From Phenylobacterium sp. (GTDB lineage Bacteria > Pseudomonadota > Alphaproteobacteria > Caulobacterales > Caulobacteraceae), in assembly GCF_030680185.1 (NCBI RefSeq), contig NZ_JAUXVZ010000054.1:1-64000 (forward strand): a stretch of 64,000 nt of DNA, in the 5' to 3' direction. Both the position numbers and the translations under genes were made by a program. Under the pieces are notes generated by a model. The model worked only from the letters and a program-made list of their open reading frames with translations, ran no database searches and had not been told where the DNA came from. This document shows, one piece after another, positions 30,437 to 39,739 of this stretch (position 1 is the stretch's first letter; every line of letters begins with the position of its first letter).

Positions 30437-32630
30437 GATCGATCGCGCGCGGCATATCCTTCACACGTTGTCCCCGGCCAGACAGGCTTGGATTGGTCAT
30501 GAAGTACTCGTGCGCGGAAAAGGCGCTGGGATGGTCCCAGTTGGGATCGCGGGTGTAGCGCCCCGAAGCATCCAGCGTCCAGCTCTGGGCCTCATCCTTG
30601 AGGCTGGCGACCATGATCTGCTGCAGCACCTGCTGGTGCACCGTCGGATTTTCCACCGGCACCAGGCTTTCGACCCGGCGGTCCAGGTTGCGCGGCATCC
30701 AGTCGGCCGACGAGATGAACACTCTGGCCTTGCCGGACGGCATGGGATGGCCGTTGGCGAAGGCCACGATCCGCGAATGCTCCAGAAAGCGGCCGACGAT
30801 GCTCTTGACCCGGATATTCTCTGACAGGCCCGGCACGCCTGGCCGCAGACAGCAGATGCCGCGGATGACGAGGTCGATGGAGACGCCGTCCTGACTGGCG
30901 ACATAGACGGCGTCGATAACCTCGGGATCGACCAGGGCGTTCATCTTGGCCCAGATGGCGGCCGGCTTGCCGGCCTTGGCGTTGGCGGCCTCCTGACCGA
31001 TCAGACTGATCAGGTCGTCCTTCATGGTCACCGGCGAGAAGGACAGCTTCTCCAGCTGGGTCGGCCGGGCATAGCCAGTGATGAAATTGAACACCCGCGA
31101 GGAGTCCCGCGCCAGGGCCGGATCGGTCGTGAACAGTGACAGGTCGGTATAGATTCGCGCCGTGACCGGGTGATAGTTGCCGGTGCCGTAGTGACAATAG
31201 GTGCGAACCTGATCGCCCTCGCGACGGACCACCACCGAGAGCTTGGCGTGGGTCTTGTACTCCACGAAGCCGAAGACCACGTGGACGCCGGCCCGCTCCA
31301 GGTCCCGGGCCCATTTCAGATTGGCCTCTTCGTCGAACCGCGCCTTGATCTCGATGACGGCGGTGACGTTCTTGCCGTTCTCGGCCGCCTCGATCAGGGC
31401 CGCGACGATCGGGCTGTCCGATGAGGTTCGATAAAGGGTCTGCTTGATCGCCAGGACGTGCGGGTCGCGGGCGGCCTGGCGCACGAACTGCACCACCACA
31501 TCGAAGCTCTCGAAAGGGTGGTGGACCAGGATGTCCTTTTCCCGGATCGCCGAGAAGCAATCGCCCCCGTGGTCGAGGATGCGCTCCGGAAAGCGGGCGG
31601 TGAACGGCTTGAACTTCAGGTCCGGACGATCAGGCGGAATGAGCTGCGAGAGCTCATCCAGGCCCAGCAGGCCATCGATCAGCAGGACGTCGTCGGGCTG
31701 GGCGCTGAGGTTTTCGCAGATGAAGCCGCGCAGGCTCTCGGGCATGGCCTGTTCGATCTCGACCCGAACCACCGAGCCCAGGCGCCGCTGCTTCAGCCGC
31801 GCCTCGAACTCGCGCACCAGGTCCTCGGCCTCTTCCTCGATCTCCACGTCGGAATCGCGGATCAGGCGGAACACGCCGCTGGCTTCGACATCACAGCCGG
31901 GAAACAGGTGATCCACGAACAGGGCGACCATGCCCTCGAGCGAGATCGAGCGCCGTTGCGGCTTGGCGGGCTTGCGACCGCCCCGGGGGGCTTCCAGCTG
32001 CCAGAAGCGCGCCACCTGGGCGGGGATCGGCACCAGGGCGTTGAACTTCTTGCCGTCGGACTCCCGCTGAAGGGTCAGGGCCAGGGAGAAGGCCAGGTTC
32101 GGGATGAACGGGAAGGGGTGAGCCGGGTCGATGGCCAGCGGGGTCAGGATCGGGAAGACCAGGCTGAGAAAGGCCGCCTCAAGGCTGGCCCGCTCGGCTG
32201 GGGTCACCTCATCGGCCTCCACCAGGCGCAGGCCTTCCGCCGCCAGTTCCCGCCGCAGGTCGCGCCAGCGGTTCTGCTGGTCGGTCATCAGCATGGCGGC
32301 CTCGGCGTTGACCTTTTCCAGCTGCTCGGCGGCGGTCAGGCCGTCCTGGCTGATGGAGCGGACACGTTCGCGCACCTGGGCCTTCAGGCCCGCCACGCGG
32401 ACCATGTAGAATTCGTCGAGATTGTTGGCTGAGATCGACAGGAACCGCAGCCGCTCCAGCAGCGGGTGGCGGGGATTCTTGCTCTCTGAGAGCACCCGCT
32501 CATTGAAGGCCAGCCACGAGATTTCCCGGTTGAAGAACCGGTCGCTGGAGGCCGCCATGTCGGCGTCCCAGCCCAGCGCTTTCCCGACCTGGGATTCGCC
32601 TTTGGGCGGTTGGGACGCGACGTAGGACAT
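30417..32630 (-). CDS. ppk1: Polyphosphate kinase 1
   Basis: [124 protein letters not shown]. Confidence 0.97.
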   Translation of the reverse strand: MSYVASQPPKGESQVGKALGWDADMAASSDRFFNREISWLAFNERVLSESKNPRHPLLERLRFLSISANNLDEFYMVRVAGLKAQVRERVRSISQDGLTAAEQLEKVNAEAAMLMTDQQNRWRDLRRELAAEGLRLVEADEVTPAERASLEAAFLSLVFPILTPLAIDPAHPFPFIPNLAFSLALTLQRESDGKKFNALVPIPAQVARFWQLEAPRGGRKPAKPQRRSISLEGMVALFVDHLFPGCDVEASGVFRLIRDSDVEIEEEAEDLVREFEARLKQRRLGSVVRVEIEQAMPESLRGFICENLSAQPDDVLLIDGLLGLDELSQLIPPDRPDLKFKPFTARFPERILDHGGDCFSAIREKDILVHHPFESFDVVVQFVRQAARDPHVLAIKQTLYRTSSDSPIVAALIEAAENGKNVTAVIEIKARFDEEANLKWARDLERAGVHVVFGFVEYKTHAKLSVVVRREGDQVRTYCHYGTGNYHPVTARIYTDLSLFTTDPALARDSSRVFNFITGYARPTQLEKLSFSPVTMKDDLISLIGQEAANAKAGKPAAIWAKMNALVDPEVIDAVYVASQDGVSIDLVIRGICCLRPGVPGLSENIRVKSIVGRFLEHSRIVAFANGHPMPSGKARVFISSADWMPRNLDRRVESLVPVENPTVHQQVLQQIMVASLKDEAQSWTLDASGRYTRDPNWDHPSAFSAHEYFMTNPSLSGRGQRVKDMPRAIDHVAARS

Positions 32631-32684
32631 GGGGACCTCTCGAAACATGGAACGGTGCGAGCCTCGCCGATCCAGGCCTGAGGG

Positions 32685-33350
32685 TCACTCGAAAAGGTCA
32701 AGATTTTCGGTGTCGGTTTCAAGAACCTGCCGCGCCAGCACGCGAGACACCGGCCGGTGGCTCTCGCCGGAGGCGGCGTCCAGTCGGCGCACCACCTCCC
32801 AGGCGGCCGGCGCCGAGCGCTCGATCCGGCGCAGGATGTAGGGGATCACGTCGTCGTGCGGGGTGATGTTGCAGCGGGCGAACTGCCGCCGCAGGATCGC
32901 CTCGAGCACCTCGTCGTCCGGCGCCTCGATCTCGGCCACCTGAAGGGCGTTCAGGCGCGAGCGAAGGTCCGGAAGCTCGGCCGGCCAACCGGCCGGCGCG
33001 GTGCGGGCGGTCAGCAGCAGGCCGGCCCCAGGTCGGCCGGCCATGTTGATCCGGTGAAACAGGAATTCGGCGTCGAACCCCTGGTCCACATCCTCGATCA
33101 GCACAGGACCGGCGTCAGCCAGGTCCACGTCGCGGGGGCCAAGTCGGCGCGCGCCGACGTCTTGGGCCCAGAGGCTGGCGAGGTGGGTCTTGCCGACGCC
33201 CTCGGGGCCCACCAGGACCAGGGCGCCGCCGTGCCAGGCCGGCCAGGCGGTCAGAGCGGCGCGCGCTGCGGCGTTGGAGGGGCCGGGGGCGAAGGCCTCC
33301 CGGTCATAGGACGGCGGGCGTCGAAGCTTCAGCCGAAGCTGCCGGGCCAT
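32685..33350 (-). CDS. hdaA: DnaA-related regulatory AAA+ protein (HdaA/Hda-like)
   Basis: Short DnaA-like ATPase: GALVLVGPEGVGKTHLASLWAQDVGA, LPDLRSRLNALQVAEIEAPDDEVLEAILRRQFARCNI; lacks DnaA DNA-binding domain IV. Confidence 0.85.
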   Translation of the reverse strand: MARQLRLKLRRPPSYDREAFAPGPSNAAARAALTAWPAWHGGALVLVGPEGVGKTHLASLWAQDVGARRLGPRDVDLADAGPVLIEDVDQGFDAEFLFHRINMAGRPGAGLLLTARTAPAGWPAELPDLRSRLNALQVAEIEAPDDEVLEAILRRQFARCNITPHDDVIPYILRRIERSAPAAWEVVRRLDAASGESHRPVSRVLARQVLETDTENLDLFE

Positions 33351-33534
33351 GGTCCATGTCCTAAGGAACTCATTTCACGCACGAATCTATCAGGCGCGTT
33401 GGCGCTGGTCGATGCTGCGAGGCGCAGGCCCCTGGGGATGAACGCCACCGTCCTGTGCAGGGCGGCGGAACGCGGCGGCGGTTGTGGGCGCTTAGCTGTC
33501 CTGCGCCATCGGGGCGCCTATGAGGGAGTTCACC

Positions 33535-33753
33535 ATGTCGGAGCACGTCTACAGGGTCGTTGAACTGGTCGGGTCGTCCAAGGACAGCATCGATGATGCG
33601 ATCCGCAACGCCATCTCCGAGGCCAGCAAGTCGCTGCGTGACATGCGCTGGTACGAGGTCACCGCCACCCGCGGCGAGATCGTCGATGGCCAGGTCGGTC
33701 ACTTCCAGGTCTATTTGAAGGTCGGCTTCACCATGGAAGGCTCCCGCGACTAG
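33535..33753 (+). CDS. Dodecin family flavin-binding protein
   Basis: MSEHVYRVVELVGSSKDSIDDAIRNAISEASKSLRDMRWYEVTATRGEIVDGQVGHFQVYLKVGF. Confidence 0.93.
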   Translation: MSEHVYRVVELVGSSKDSIDDAIRNAISEASKSLRDMRWYEVTATRGEIVDGQVGHFQVYLKVGFTMEGSRD

Positions 33754-33782
33754 CGCGCGCCGCGCTTGAGCGGGCAGGAAGG

Positions 33783-34544
33783 TCAGCCGCGCGGGCCCAG
33801 GGCCTCGCGGCTGCTCATCCGCACCCAGCCTTCGGGGCGGAGCAGTTCTATCGGCGAGAAGCGGGCCTTGTAGTCCATCTTCTCGCTGCCCCGCACCCAA
33901 TAGCCCAGATAGACGCAAGGCACCCCGATGAGGCCTGCCTGCACGACGTGATCGAGGATCATGAAGGAGCCCAGGCTGCGACGGGCCTCGGCGGGGTTGT
34001 AGAAGCTGTAGACCATCGACAGGCCGTCCGACATCAGGTCGATCAGGGCGCAGGCGATCAGATCGCCGGGGCCGCCATCGTCGGATTGGACACGATACTC
34101 CACCAGATGGGTTCGCACGGCGGTATCCTCGACCATGGCGACATAGTCGGGCCAGCTCATCTCGGCCATGCCGCCCTCGGCGTGACGGGTGCTCAGATAG
34201 CGCCGGAGTAGTTCGAACTGCTCCATGGTCGCCTCGGCCTCGACGACGGACCGAACAATGTCGTCGTTGCGGGCAAGAATCCGCCGTTCCGACCGCGAGA
34301 ACACATAGTCTTCGACCGGCAGGCGGGCCGACACGCAAGCCACGCAGGCTTCGCAGGCCGGGCGATAGGCGATGTTCTGAGAGCGCCGGAAGCCGATCTG
34401 GGTGAGGGAGTCGTTGACGCCTGGACCGTCGGACATGGGCAGGTGGGCGAACACCTTGCGTTCGAAGCGACCCGGCAGGTAGGGGCAAGGCGACGGCGCG
34501 GTCAGGAAAAACCTAAGCTGTCGCGTCGGGAAATGCTGCGTCAC
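33783..34544 (-). CDS. bpt: Aspartate/glutamate leucyltransferase (N-end rule, Bpt)
   Basis: CPYLPGRFERKVFAHL, GFRRSQNIAYRPACEACVACVSARLPV, YLGYWVRGSEKMDYKARFSPIELL. Confidence 0.95.
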   Translation of the reverse strand: MTQHFPTRQLRFFLTAPSPCPYLPGRFERKVFAHLPMSDGPGVNDSLTQIGFRRSQNIAYRPACEACVACVSARLPVEDYVFSRSERRILARNDDIVRSVVEAEATMEQFELLRRYLSTRHAEGGMAEMSWPDYVAMVEDTAVRTHLVEYRVQSDDGGPGDLIACALIDLMSDGLSMVYSFYNPAEARRSLGSFMILDHVVQAGLIGVPCVYLGYWVRGSEKMDYKARFSPIELLRPEGWVRMSSREALGPRG

Positions 34545-34656
34545 GGACCTGCGTTCGCCCTCGAACCCCTGTTGAGGAACCGATTAGGAGGCATGTGCGG
34601 CTCGCAGGCAAGCCGACACATTTCGGTGAGCAATCCGGCCGCGGAACGAACCCTCG

Positions 34657-35565
34657 TCAGGGACGCACATCTGGCGGAAGCACGGGCGCTTCGCGAAGCA
34701 GAACGATGGCGATCCGGCGGTTACCGGGCAGGGTCGGGTCATCGGGATAGAGCGGCTCGGAATTGGCCTTGCCCGCGACCTGATAGATCCGATCCGAGGC
34801 GACGCCTGCGGTCTGCAGCACCCGGCGCGAGGAATCAGCCCGTGTCGCCGACAGGGCCCAGTCGCCCTCGGCGCGGGAGCCGTCTGCGCTTACGCTGGTG
34901 TGGCCATAGATGCTCACCCGGTTGGGCAGCTGGGTGATGATCTTGGAGACCGCGCGCAGAAGCAGCCGAGCCCGGTCGTTGGGCTGACCTGATCCTTCGG
35001 CGAACATGGAGCGGCCCTCCTGATCGACCAGTTGGATGCGCAGGCCTTCTGGCGTCTGGTCGATGATGATGTTCTTCGACAGCTCGGCCAGCTCGGGCAT
35101 GTCCTGCAGCGCCTGCCGCAAGGACTGGGCCGCGGACTGGAAGGCGGCTTCTTCTCGTTTTTGCAGGGCTTCGCGCAGGGCCTCGGTGCTGGCCTCCTGC
35201 ATCTGGCTCGTGGCGGAGGGGTCCTGCGTCTTGCCGTCTTCTTCCGGGTTCGGTGATTCCGGCGACATCTGCTCGATGATCGACATCGAGCCGGAGGACT
35301 TGGCGCCATCGGCGCCCAGGGCGGTGCCGCCCAGAATGCCGCCCGAACCCGAGGTCGTCGACGAAATGCTGGCCGGCGCGAAATAGTCGGCGATGCCGCG
35401 CTTCTGCTCAGGGCTGGTGGTGTTGATCAGCCACATCAGCAGGAAGAAGGCCATCATCGCGGTGACGAAGTCGGCATAGGCCACCTTCCAGGCGCCGCCA
35501 TGGTGCCCATGGCCGCCGCCCTTCTTGACCTTCTTGATAACGATCGGCCGCTCGCCCGTCGCCAT
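34657..35565 (-). CDS. motB: Flagellar motor protein
   Basis: PIVIKKVKKGGGHGHHGGAWKVAYADFVTAMMAFFLLMWLINTTSPEQKRGIADYFAP plus C-terminal OmpA-like domain (RVSIYGHTSVSAD...SATRADSSRRVLQTAGVASDRIYQVAGKANSEPL). ORF-track start (36222) is too long. Confidence 0.94.
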   Translation of the reverse strand: MATGERPIVIKKVKKGGGHGHHGGAWKVAYADFVTAMMAFFLLMWLINTTSPEQKRGIADYFAPASISSTTSGSGGILGGTALGADGAKSSGSMSIIEQMSPESPNPEEDGKTQDPSATSQMQEASTEALREALQKREEAAFQSAAQSLRQALQDMPELAELSKNIIIDQTPEGLRIQLVDQEGRSMFAEGSGQPNDRARLLLRAVSKIITQLPNRVSIYGHTSVSADGSRAEGDWALSATRADSSRRVLQTAGVASDRIYQVAGKANSEPLYPDDPTLPGNRRIAIVLLREAPVLPPDVRP

Positions 35566-35661
35566 CGACACACCCCGGTTAACGCTAATTGACCCGCAAG
35601 GTGACGTGCGGCTCGTTAAGATGGCGTTGCCATTCGATGAGTCTGAAGGGGGCCGAACCTT

Positions 35662-36522
35662 ATGAAACTGGCGTTTGCGGGCCTGGGCGTGATGGGATTT
35701 CCCATGGCCGGCCATCTGGCCAAGGCCGGCCACGAGGTCGCGGTCTTTAACCGTAGTCCGGAAAAGGCGGGCCGCTGGGTGGCGACCCACGGGGGGCGCG
35801 CCGGCGCCACGGCGGCGGAAGCCGCTCAGGACGCCGAGTTCCTTTTGCTCTGCGTGGGCAATGACGACGACGTCCGCGCTGTGGTGACGCAGGCCCTTCC
35901 ATCGCTTGCCCCGAACGCGGTGATTGTCGACCACACCACGACCTCGGCCAGGCTGGCGCGGGAGATGGCGCAGCTTTGCGCCGAGGCCGGCGCGAGCTTC
36001 ATCGATGCGCCGGTGTCCGGCGGTCAGGCGGGCGTCGAAGCTGGCCAGCTGACCATCATGTGCGGGGGCGACGCCGGCGCCTTCGCCCGCGCCGAGGCCG
36101 TCGTCGGCGCCTATGCCAAGGCGGTGAAGCTGATGGGACCGGCGGGCGCTGGCCAACTCACCAAGATGGTCAACCAGATCTGCATCGCCGGCGTGGTCCA
36201 GGGTCTGGCCGAAGGCCTGCATTTCGCCCAGCGCGCGGGGCTCGACCCGGCCGACGTGCTGGCGGCGATCTCCAAGGGCGCGGCTCAGTCCTGGCAGATG
36301 GATAATCGCTGGCCGACCATGGCCGAGGGGCGGTTCGATTTCGGCTTCGCCGTCGACTGGATGCGTAAGGATCTGGGTCTTGTCCTGGACGAGGCCGGCG
36401 ACAACGGCGCGCGCCTCGACGTGACCCGTCTGGTGGACAGCTACTATGCGGAGGTCCAGGCCATGGGCGGCGCGCGCTGGGACACCTCCAGCCTCGTGGC
36501 CCGCCTGGAACGGCCGAAATGA
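35662..36522 (+). CDS. NAD(P)-dependent oxidoreductase, 3-hydroxyisobutyrate dehydrogenase family
   Basis: LAFAGLGVMGFPMAGHLAKAGHEVAVFNR, FIDAPVSGGQAGVEAGQLTIMCGG, GAGQLTKMVNQI. Confidence 0.9.
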   Translation: MKLAFAGLGVMGFPMAGHLAKAGHEVAVFNRSPEKAGRWVATHGGRAGATAAEAAQDAEFLLLCVGNDDDVRAVVTQALPSLAPNAVIVDHTTTSARLAREMAQLCAEAGASFIDAPVSGGQAGVEAGQLTIMCGGDAGAFARAEAVVGAYAKAVKLMGPAGAGQLTKMVNQICIAGVVQGLAEGLHFAQRAGLDPADVLAAISKGAAQSWQMDNRWPTMAEGRFDFGFAVDWMRKDLGLVLDEAGDNGARLDVTRLVDSYYAEVQAMGGARWDTSSLVARLERPK

Positions 36523-37034
36523 TCCTGCAGACCGCGCGGCTGCGGCTGCGGGCGGCGGAGGCCAGCGACGCGGCCTTCATCCTCGAACTGCTCAATGCCC
36601 CGGGATTCGTCCAGGGGATCGGTGATCGCGGCGTCCGCACCCTGGAAGAGGCGCAGGCCTATATCGAGACCCGCATCATCAGCAGCTACCTGGACCACGG
36701 CTTCGGCATGTGGGTGGTGACGCCGAGAGATTCCCCTGAGCCCATAGGCCTGGCAGGTCTCGTCAAGCGTGAGGTCCTGCCGCATGTGGATGTGGGCTAT
36801 GCCTTCCTTGAGCGGGCCTGGGGCCAGGGTTACGCCCAGGAGGCCGCCGCCGCCGTGCTGGCCCATGCCCAAGAGGTGCTCGGCCTTGAGACCGTCGCGG
36901 CCATCGTCAACCCGGACAACCTGGCCTCGCGCAGGGTGCTCGAGAAGATCGGCCTGCGGTTCGTCGACGTCCGCCAACTGGAAGGCTGGGACCAACCCAG
37001 CGCCTACTACCTTGCCGGGGTTGGTCAGACCTGA
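36519..37034 (+). CDS. GNAT family N-acetyltransferase (RimJ/RimL-like)
   Basis: LQTARLRLRAAEASDAAFILELL, VDVGYAFLERAWGQGYAQEAAAAVLAHA, NLASRRVLEKIGLRF; ATGA overlap with the preceding gene. Confidence 0.92.
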   Translation: MILQTARLRLRAAEASDAAFILELLNAPGFVQGIGDRGVRTLEEAQAYIETRIISSYLDHGFGMWVVTPRDSPEPIGLAGLVKREVLPHVDVGYAFLERAWGQGYAQEAAAAVLAHAQEVLGLETVAAIVNPDNLASRRVLEKIGLRFVDVRQLEGWDQPSAYYLAGVGQT

Positions 37035-37037
37035 GGA

Positions 37038-38054
37038 TCAGGCGCCCAGAAGGCGCGCGGCGTGGGGGGCGAAGTAGGTGATGGTGCCGGCGGCGCCGGC
37101 GCGCTTGAAGGCGCCAAGGCTCTCCAGGATGGCGCGATCCTCGTCGATCCAGCCATTGGCGCCGGCGGCCTTGATCATGGCGTACTCCCCCGACACCTGG
37201 AAGGCGAAGGTCGGCAGGCGATAGGCCTCCACCAGGCGGCGCAGGATGTCGAGATAGGGGAGGCCCGGCTTGACCATCACCATGTCGGCGCCCTCGGCGA
37301 TATCGAGGGCGACCTCGCGCAGGGCCTCCTCCGTATTGGCCGGGTCCATCTGGTAGGTCTTCTTGTCCCCAGGATTATCCACAGTGCCTGTGCCTAGTTT
37401 CCCCGAGCCGATGGCGTCGCGATAGGGGCCGTAGAAGGCCGAGGCGTACTTGGCCGCATAGGACATGATCATCACGTCCTGCAGACCTTCGGCCTCCAGG
37501 GCGCTGCGCAGGGCGCCGACCCGGCCATCCATCATGTCCGACGGGGCCAGGATATCGCAGCCGGCCTTGGCCTGGACCAGGGCCTGCTCGACCAGTCGCT
37601 CGATCGTGGCGTCGTTGAGGATGCGGCCGTTCTCGATCAGGCCGTCGTGGCCGTGATCGGTGAAGGGATCGAGCGCCACATCGCACATGATGCCGACCTC
37701 GGGGGCGGCGTCCTTCATGGCCTTGACCGCCCGGCAGATCACCCCGTCCGGGTCAGCCGCCAGGGAGCCTGAGGCGTCCTTCCGGGCCATGTCGATGTGC
37801 GGGAAGATGGCGATGGCCGGAATTCCCAACCGCCGCGCCTCGACCGCAGCCTTGGCCGCCTCGGCCACCGACAGTCGGGCGACGCCGGGCATCGAGGCCA
37901 CCGGAACCTGGCCCTCGCCCTCATGGACCACCATCGACCAGATCAGATCGGACGGCGTGAGGACGGTTTCGCGGACAAGGCTGCGAATCCAGTCGGCCTG
38001 GCGCAGGCGGCGCAGACGCAGGGCGGGGTAGGCGGCGAGGGGGGGAAGGCTCAT
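37038..38054 (-). CDS. hemB: Delta-aminolevulinic acid dehydratase
   Basis: RLRRLRQADWIRSLVRETVLTPSDLIWSMVVHEGEG, GCDILAPSDMMDGRVGALR, IMSYAAKYASAFYGPYRDA, MVKPGLPYLDILRR, FQVSGEYAMIKAA. Confidence 0.97.
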   Translation of the reverse strand: MSLPPLAAYPALRLRRLRQADWIRSLVRETVLTPSDLIWSMVVHEGEGQVPVASMPGVARLSVAEAAKAAVEARRLGIPAIAIFPHIDMARKDASGSLAADPDGVICRAVKAMKDAAPEVGIMCDVALDPFTDHGHDGLIENGRILNDATIERLVEQALVQAKAGCDILAPSDMMDGRVGALRSALEAEGLQDVMIMSYAAKYASAFYGPYRDAIGSGKLGTGTVDNPGDKKTYQMDPANTEEALREVALDIAEGADMVMVKPGLPYLDILRRLVEAYRLPTFAFQVSGEYAMIKAAGANGWIDEDRAILESLGAFKRAGAAGTITYFAPHAARLLGA

Positions 38055-38530
38055 AGGGCCCGGCTCTTACCCATCGTCTTGTCCGACGCAAGCCTGACGG
38101 CGCCGACAATGGAAGCGCCGATCAGCCAGAGCCCCGACAGGAAGCCGAGGGCGATCGCGCCGACGATCAGGAACAGCAGGGTGGCGTCGATGGCCACCTG
38201 GCCGATCACCACCTCCATCTGATCGACGCCGCCCCAGCCCGCGGTGTTGGCCAGGCCATAGAGCGAGGCCAGGATGTGGATGACGGCGGCCAGGCCACAG
38301 ACGCCGGCCAGCAAGGCCAGGACGAAGGCCACCCAGAAGCTGCGGATCTGAAAGCCGAAGTGGCTGCGCGCGGGCTCCTGCGCCGAATCGCGCTGGGTAT
38401 AGGCGATGATCACCGCCGCCAGGGCCGGCACGCCGGCGAAGAAGACGGCGGCGAACATCAAGGCGTAATTGAGAAGGGCGAGGTTGCGGCCCGACTCCAC
38501 GGCGCTGGCGCCGCCGCTGTTGAAGGTCAT
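38051..38530 (-). CDS. DUF4870-like integral membrane protein
   Basis: Four hydrophobic segments; HFGFQIRSFWVAFVLALLAGVCG; overlaps hemB by 4 nt. Confidence 0.65.
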   Translation of the reverse strand: MTFNSGGASAVESGRNLALLNYALMFAAVFFAGVPALAAVIIAYTQRDSAQEPARSHFGFQIRSFWVAFVLALLAGVCGLAAVIHILASLYGLANTAGWGGVDQMEVVIGQVAIDATLLFLIVGAIALGFLSGLWLIGASIVGAVRLASDKTMGKSRAL

Positions 38531-38602
38531 TCTGATCTCCCCCTGTCGTTGACAGGGTGCGCCGCCCGCGCGACTTCCTCAAGCCCAGGGAGGCCCAAGG
38601 TC

Positions 38603-39739
38603 ATGGATTTCGAGTTCTCCGAGGATCAGCGGGCCCTTCAGGCTGCGGCCCAGGCCTTCGCCGCGGCCGAACTGACGCCCTTTTCGGCGCAATGGGACCG
38701 CGAAAGCCACTTTCCGGTCGACACGCTGCGCCGAGCGGCCAGCCTTGGGTTTGCCGGCATCTACCTGTCAGAGGATGTGGGCGGGGCGGGGCTGTCGCGC
38801 CTGGACGCTTCGATCATCTTTGAAGCGCTCGCCTATGGGGATGTCGCCTCCACCGCCTATCTGACCATCCACAACATGGCCGCCTGGATGATCGACAGGT
38901 TCGGCGACGCCGATCTTCGAGCCCGCTATCTGCCCCGGCTGACGACCATGGAGTTGGTGGCGTCCTATTGCCTGACGGAGCCTGGGGCCGGCTCCGACGC
39001 CGCAGCCCTGACCACGACCGCCGTCCGCGATGACGAGGTCTATGTGCTGAACGGCTCCAAGGCCTTCATCTCCGGCGGCGGGACCTCCGACCTCTATGTG
39101 GTGATGGCCCGCACGGGCGGGCCGGGCGCCGGCGGCGTCTCGGCCTTTGTCGTCGAGGCGGGGACGCCGGGCCTGTCATTCGGGGCGCGGGAGCGGAAGA
39201 TGGGCTGGAACGCCCAGCCCACCGCCCAGGTGAACTTCGACGGCGTGCGCGTGCCGGCCAGCAATCGGATCGGCGCCGAAGGGGAGGGCTTCCGTTTCGC
39301 CATGATGGGCCTGGATGGCGGAAGGCTGAACATCGCCTCCTGTTCCCTGGGCGGCGCGGCCCTGGCCCTGGACACCGCCCAGGCCTACCTCGCCGAGCGC
39401 CGCCAGTTTGGCCGCCCGTTGCGCGACTTCCAGGCCCTGCAGTTCAAGCTGGCCGATATGGCCACCGAACTCGAGGCGGCCCGGCTGATGGTGCGCCGCG
39501 CCGCCGCCGCCCTGGACGCCGGACGCCCCGACGCCACCAAGCTCTGCGCCATGGCCAAGCGCTTCGCCACCGACGCCGGCTTCCATGTGGCCAACGAGGC
39601 CCTGCAACTGCATGGCGGCTACGGCTACCTGGCCGACTACCCGCTGGAGCGGATCGTCCGCGACCTGCGCGTCCACCAGATCCTGGAGGGGACGAACGAA
39701 ATCATGCGGGTGATCATCGCCCGGGAGATGTTTCGATGA
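38603..39739 (+). CDS. Acyl-CoA dehydrogenase (isobutyryl-CoA dehydrogenase-like)
   Basis: MDFEFSEDQRALQAAAQAFAA, ASYCLTEPGAGSDAAAL, RRQFGRPLRDFQALQFKLADMATELEAARLMV, LQLHGGYGYLADYPLERIVRDLRVHQILEGTNEIMRVIIAR; ahead of HIBCH-like and mmsB-like genes. Confidence 0.9.
   Translation: MDFEFSEDQRALQAAAQAFAAAELTPFSAQWDRESHFPVDTLRRAASLGFAGIYLSEDVGGAGLSRLDASIIFEALAYGDVASTAYLTIHNMAAWMIDRFGDADLRARYLPRLTTMELVASYCLTEPGAGSDAAALTTTAVRDDEVYVLNGSKAFISGGGTSDLYVVMARTGGPGAGGVSAFVVEAGTPGLSFGARERKMGWNAQPTAQVNFDGVRVPASNRIGAEGEGFRFAMMGLDGGRLNIASCSLGGAALALDTAQAYLAERRQFGRPLRDFQALQFKLADMATELEAARLMVRRAAAALDAGRPDATKLCAMAKRFATDAGFHVANEALQLHGGYGYLADYPLERIVRDLRVHQILEGTNEIMRVIIAREMFR

Noticed and set aside
32976-32998. GCCGGCCAACCGGCCGGC near-palindrome inside hdaA
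   Set aside because: Explained by GC-rich coding of PAGWPAEL; no repetition elsewhere.
35566-35660. Possible CtrA-like TTAA half sites upstream of motB and the divergent dehydrogenase
   Set aside because: Only one half matches (TTAA-N7-TGAC and TTAA-N7-TTGC); too weak to call.
35566-36222. N-terminal extension of the motB ORF
   Set aside because: MotB proper begins at MATGERPIVIKK; the extension is antisense to the dehydrogenase gene at 35662.
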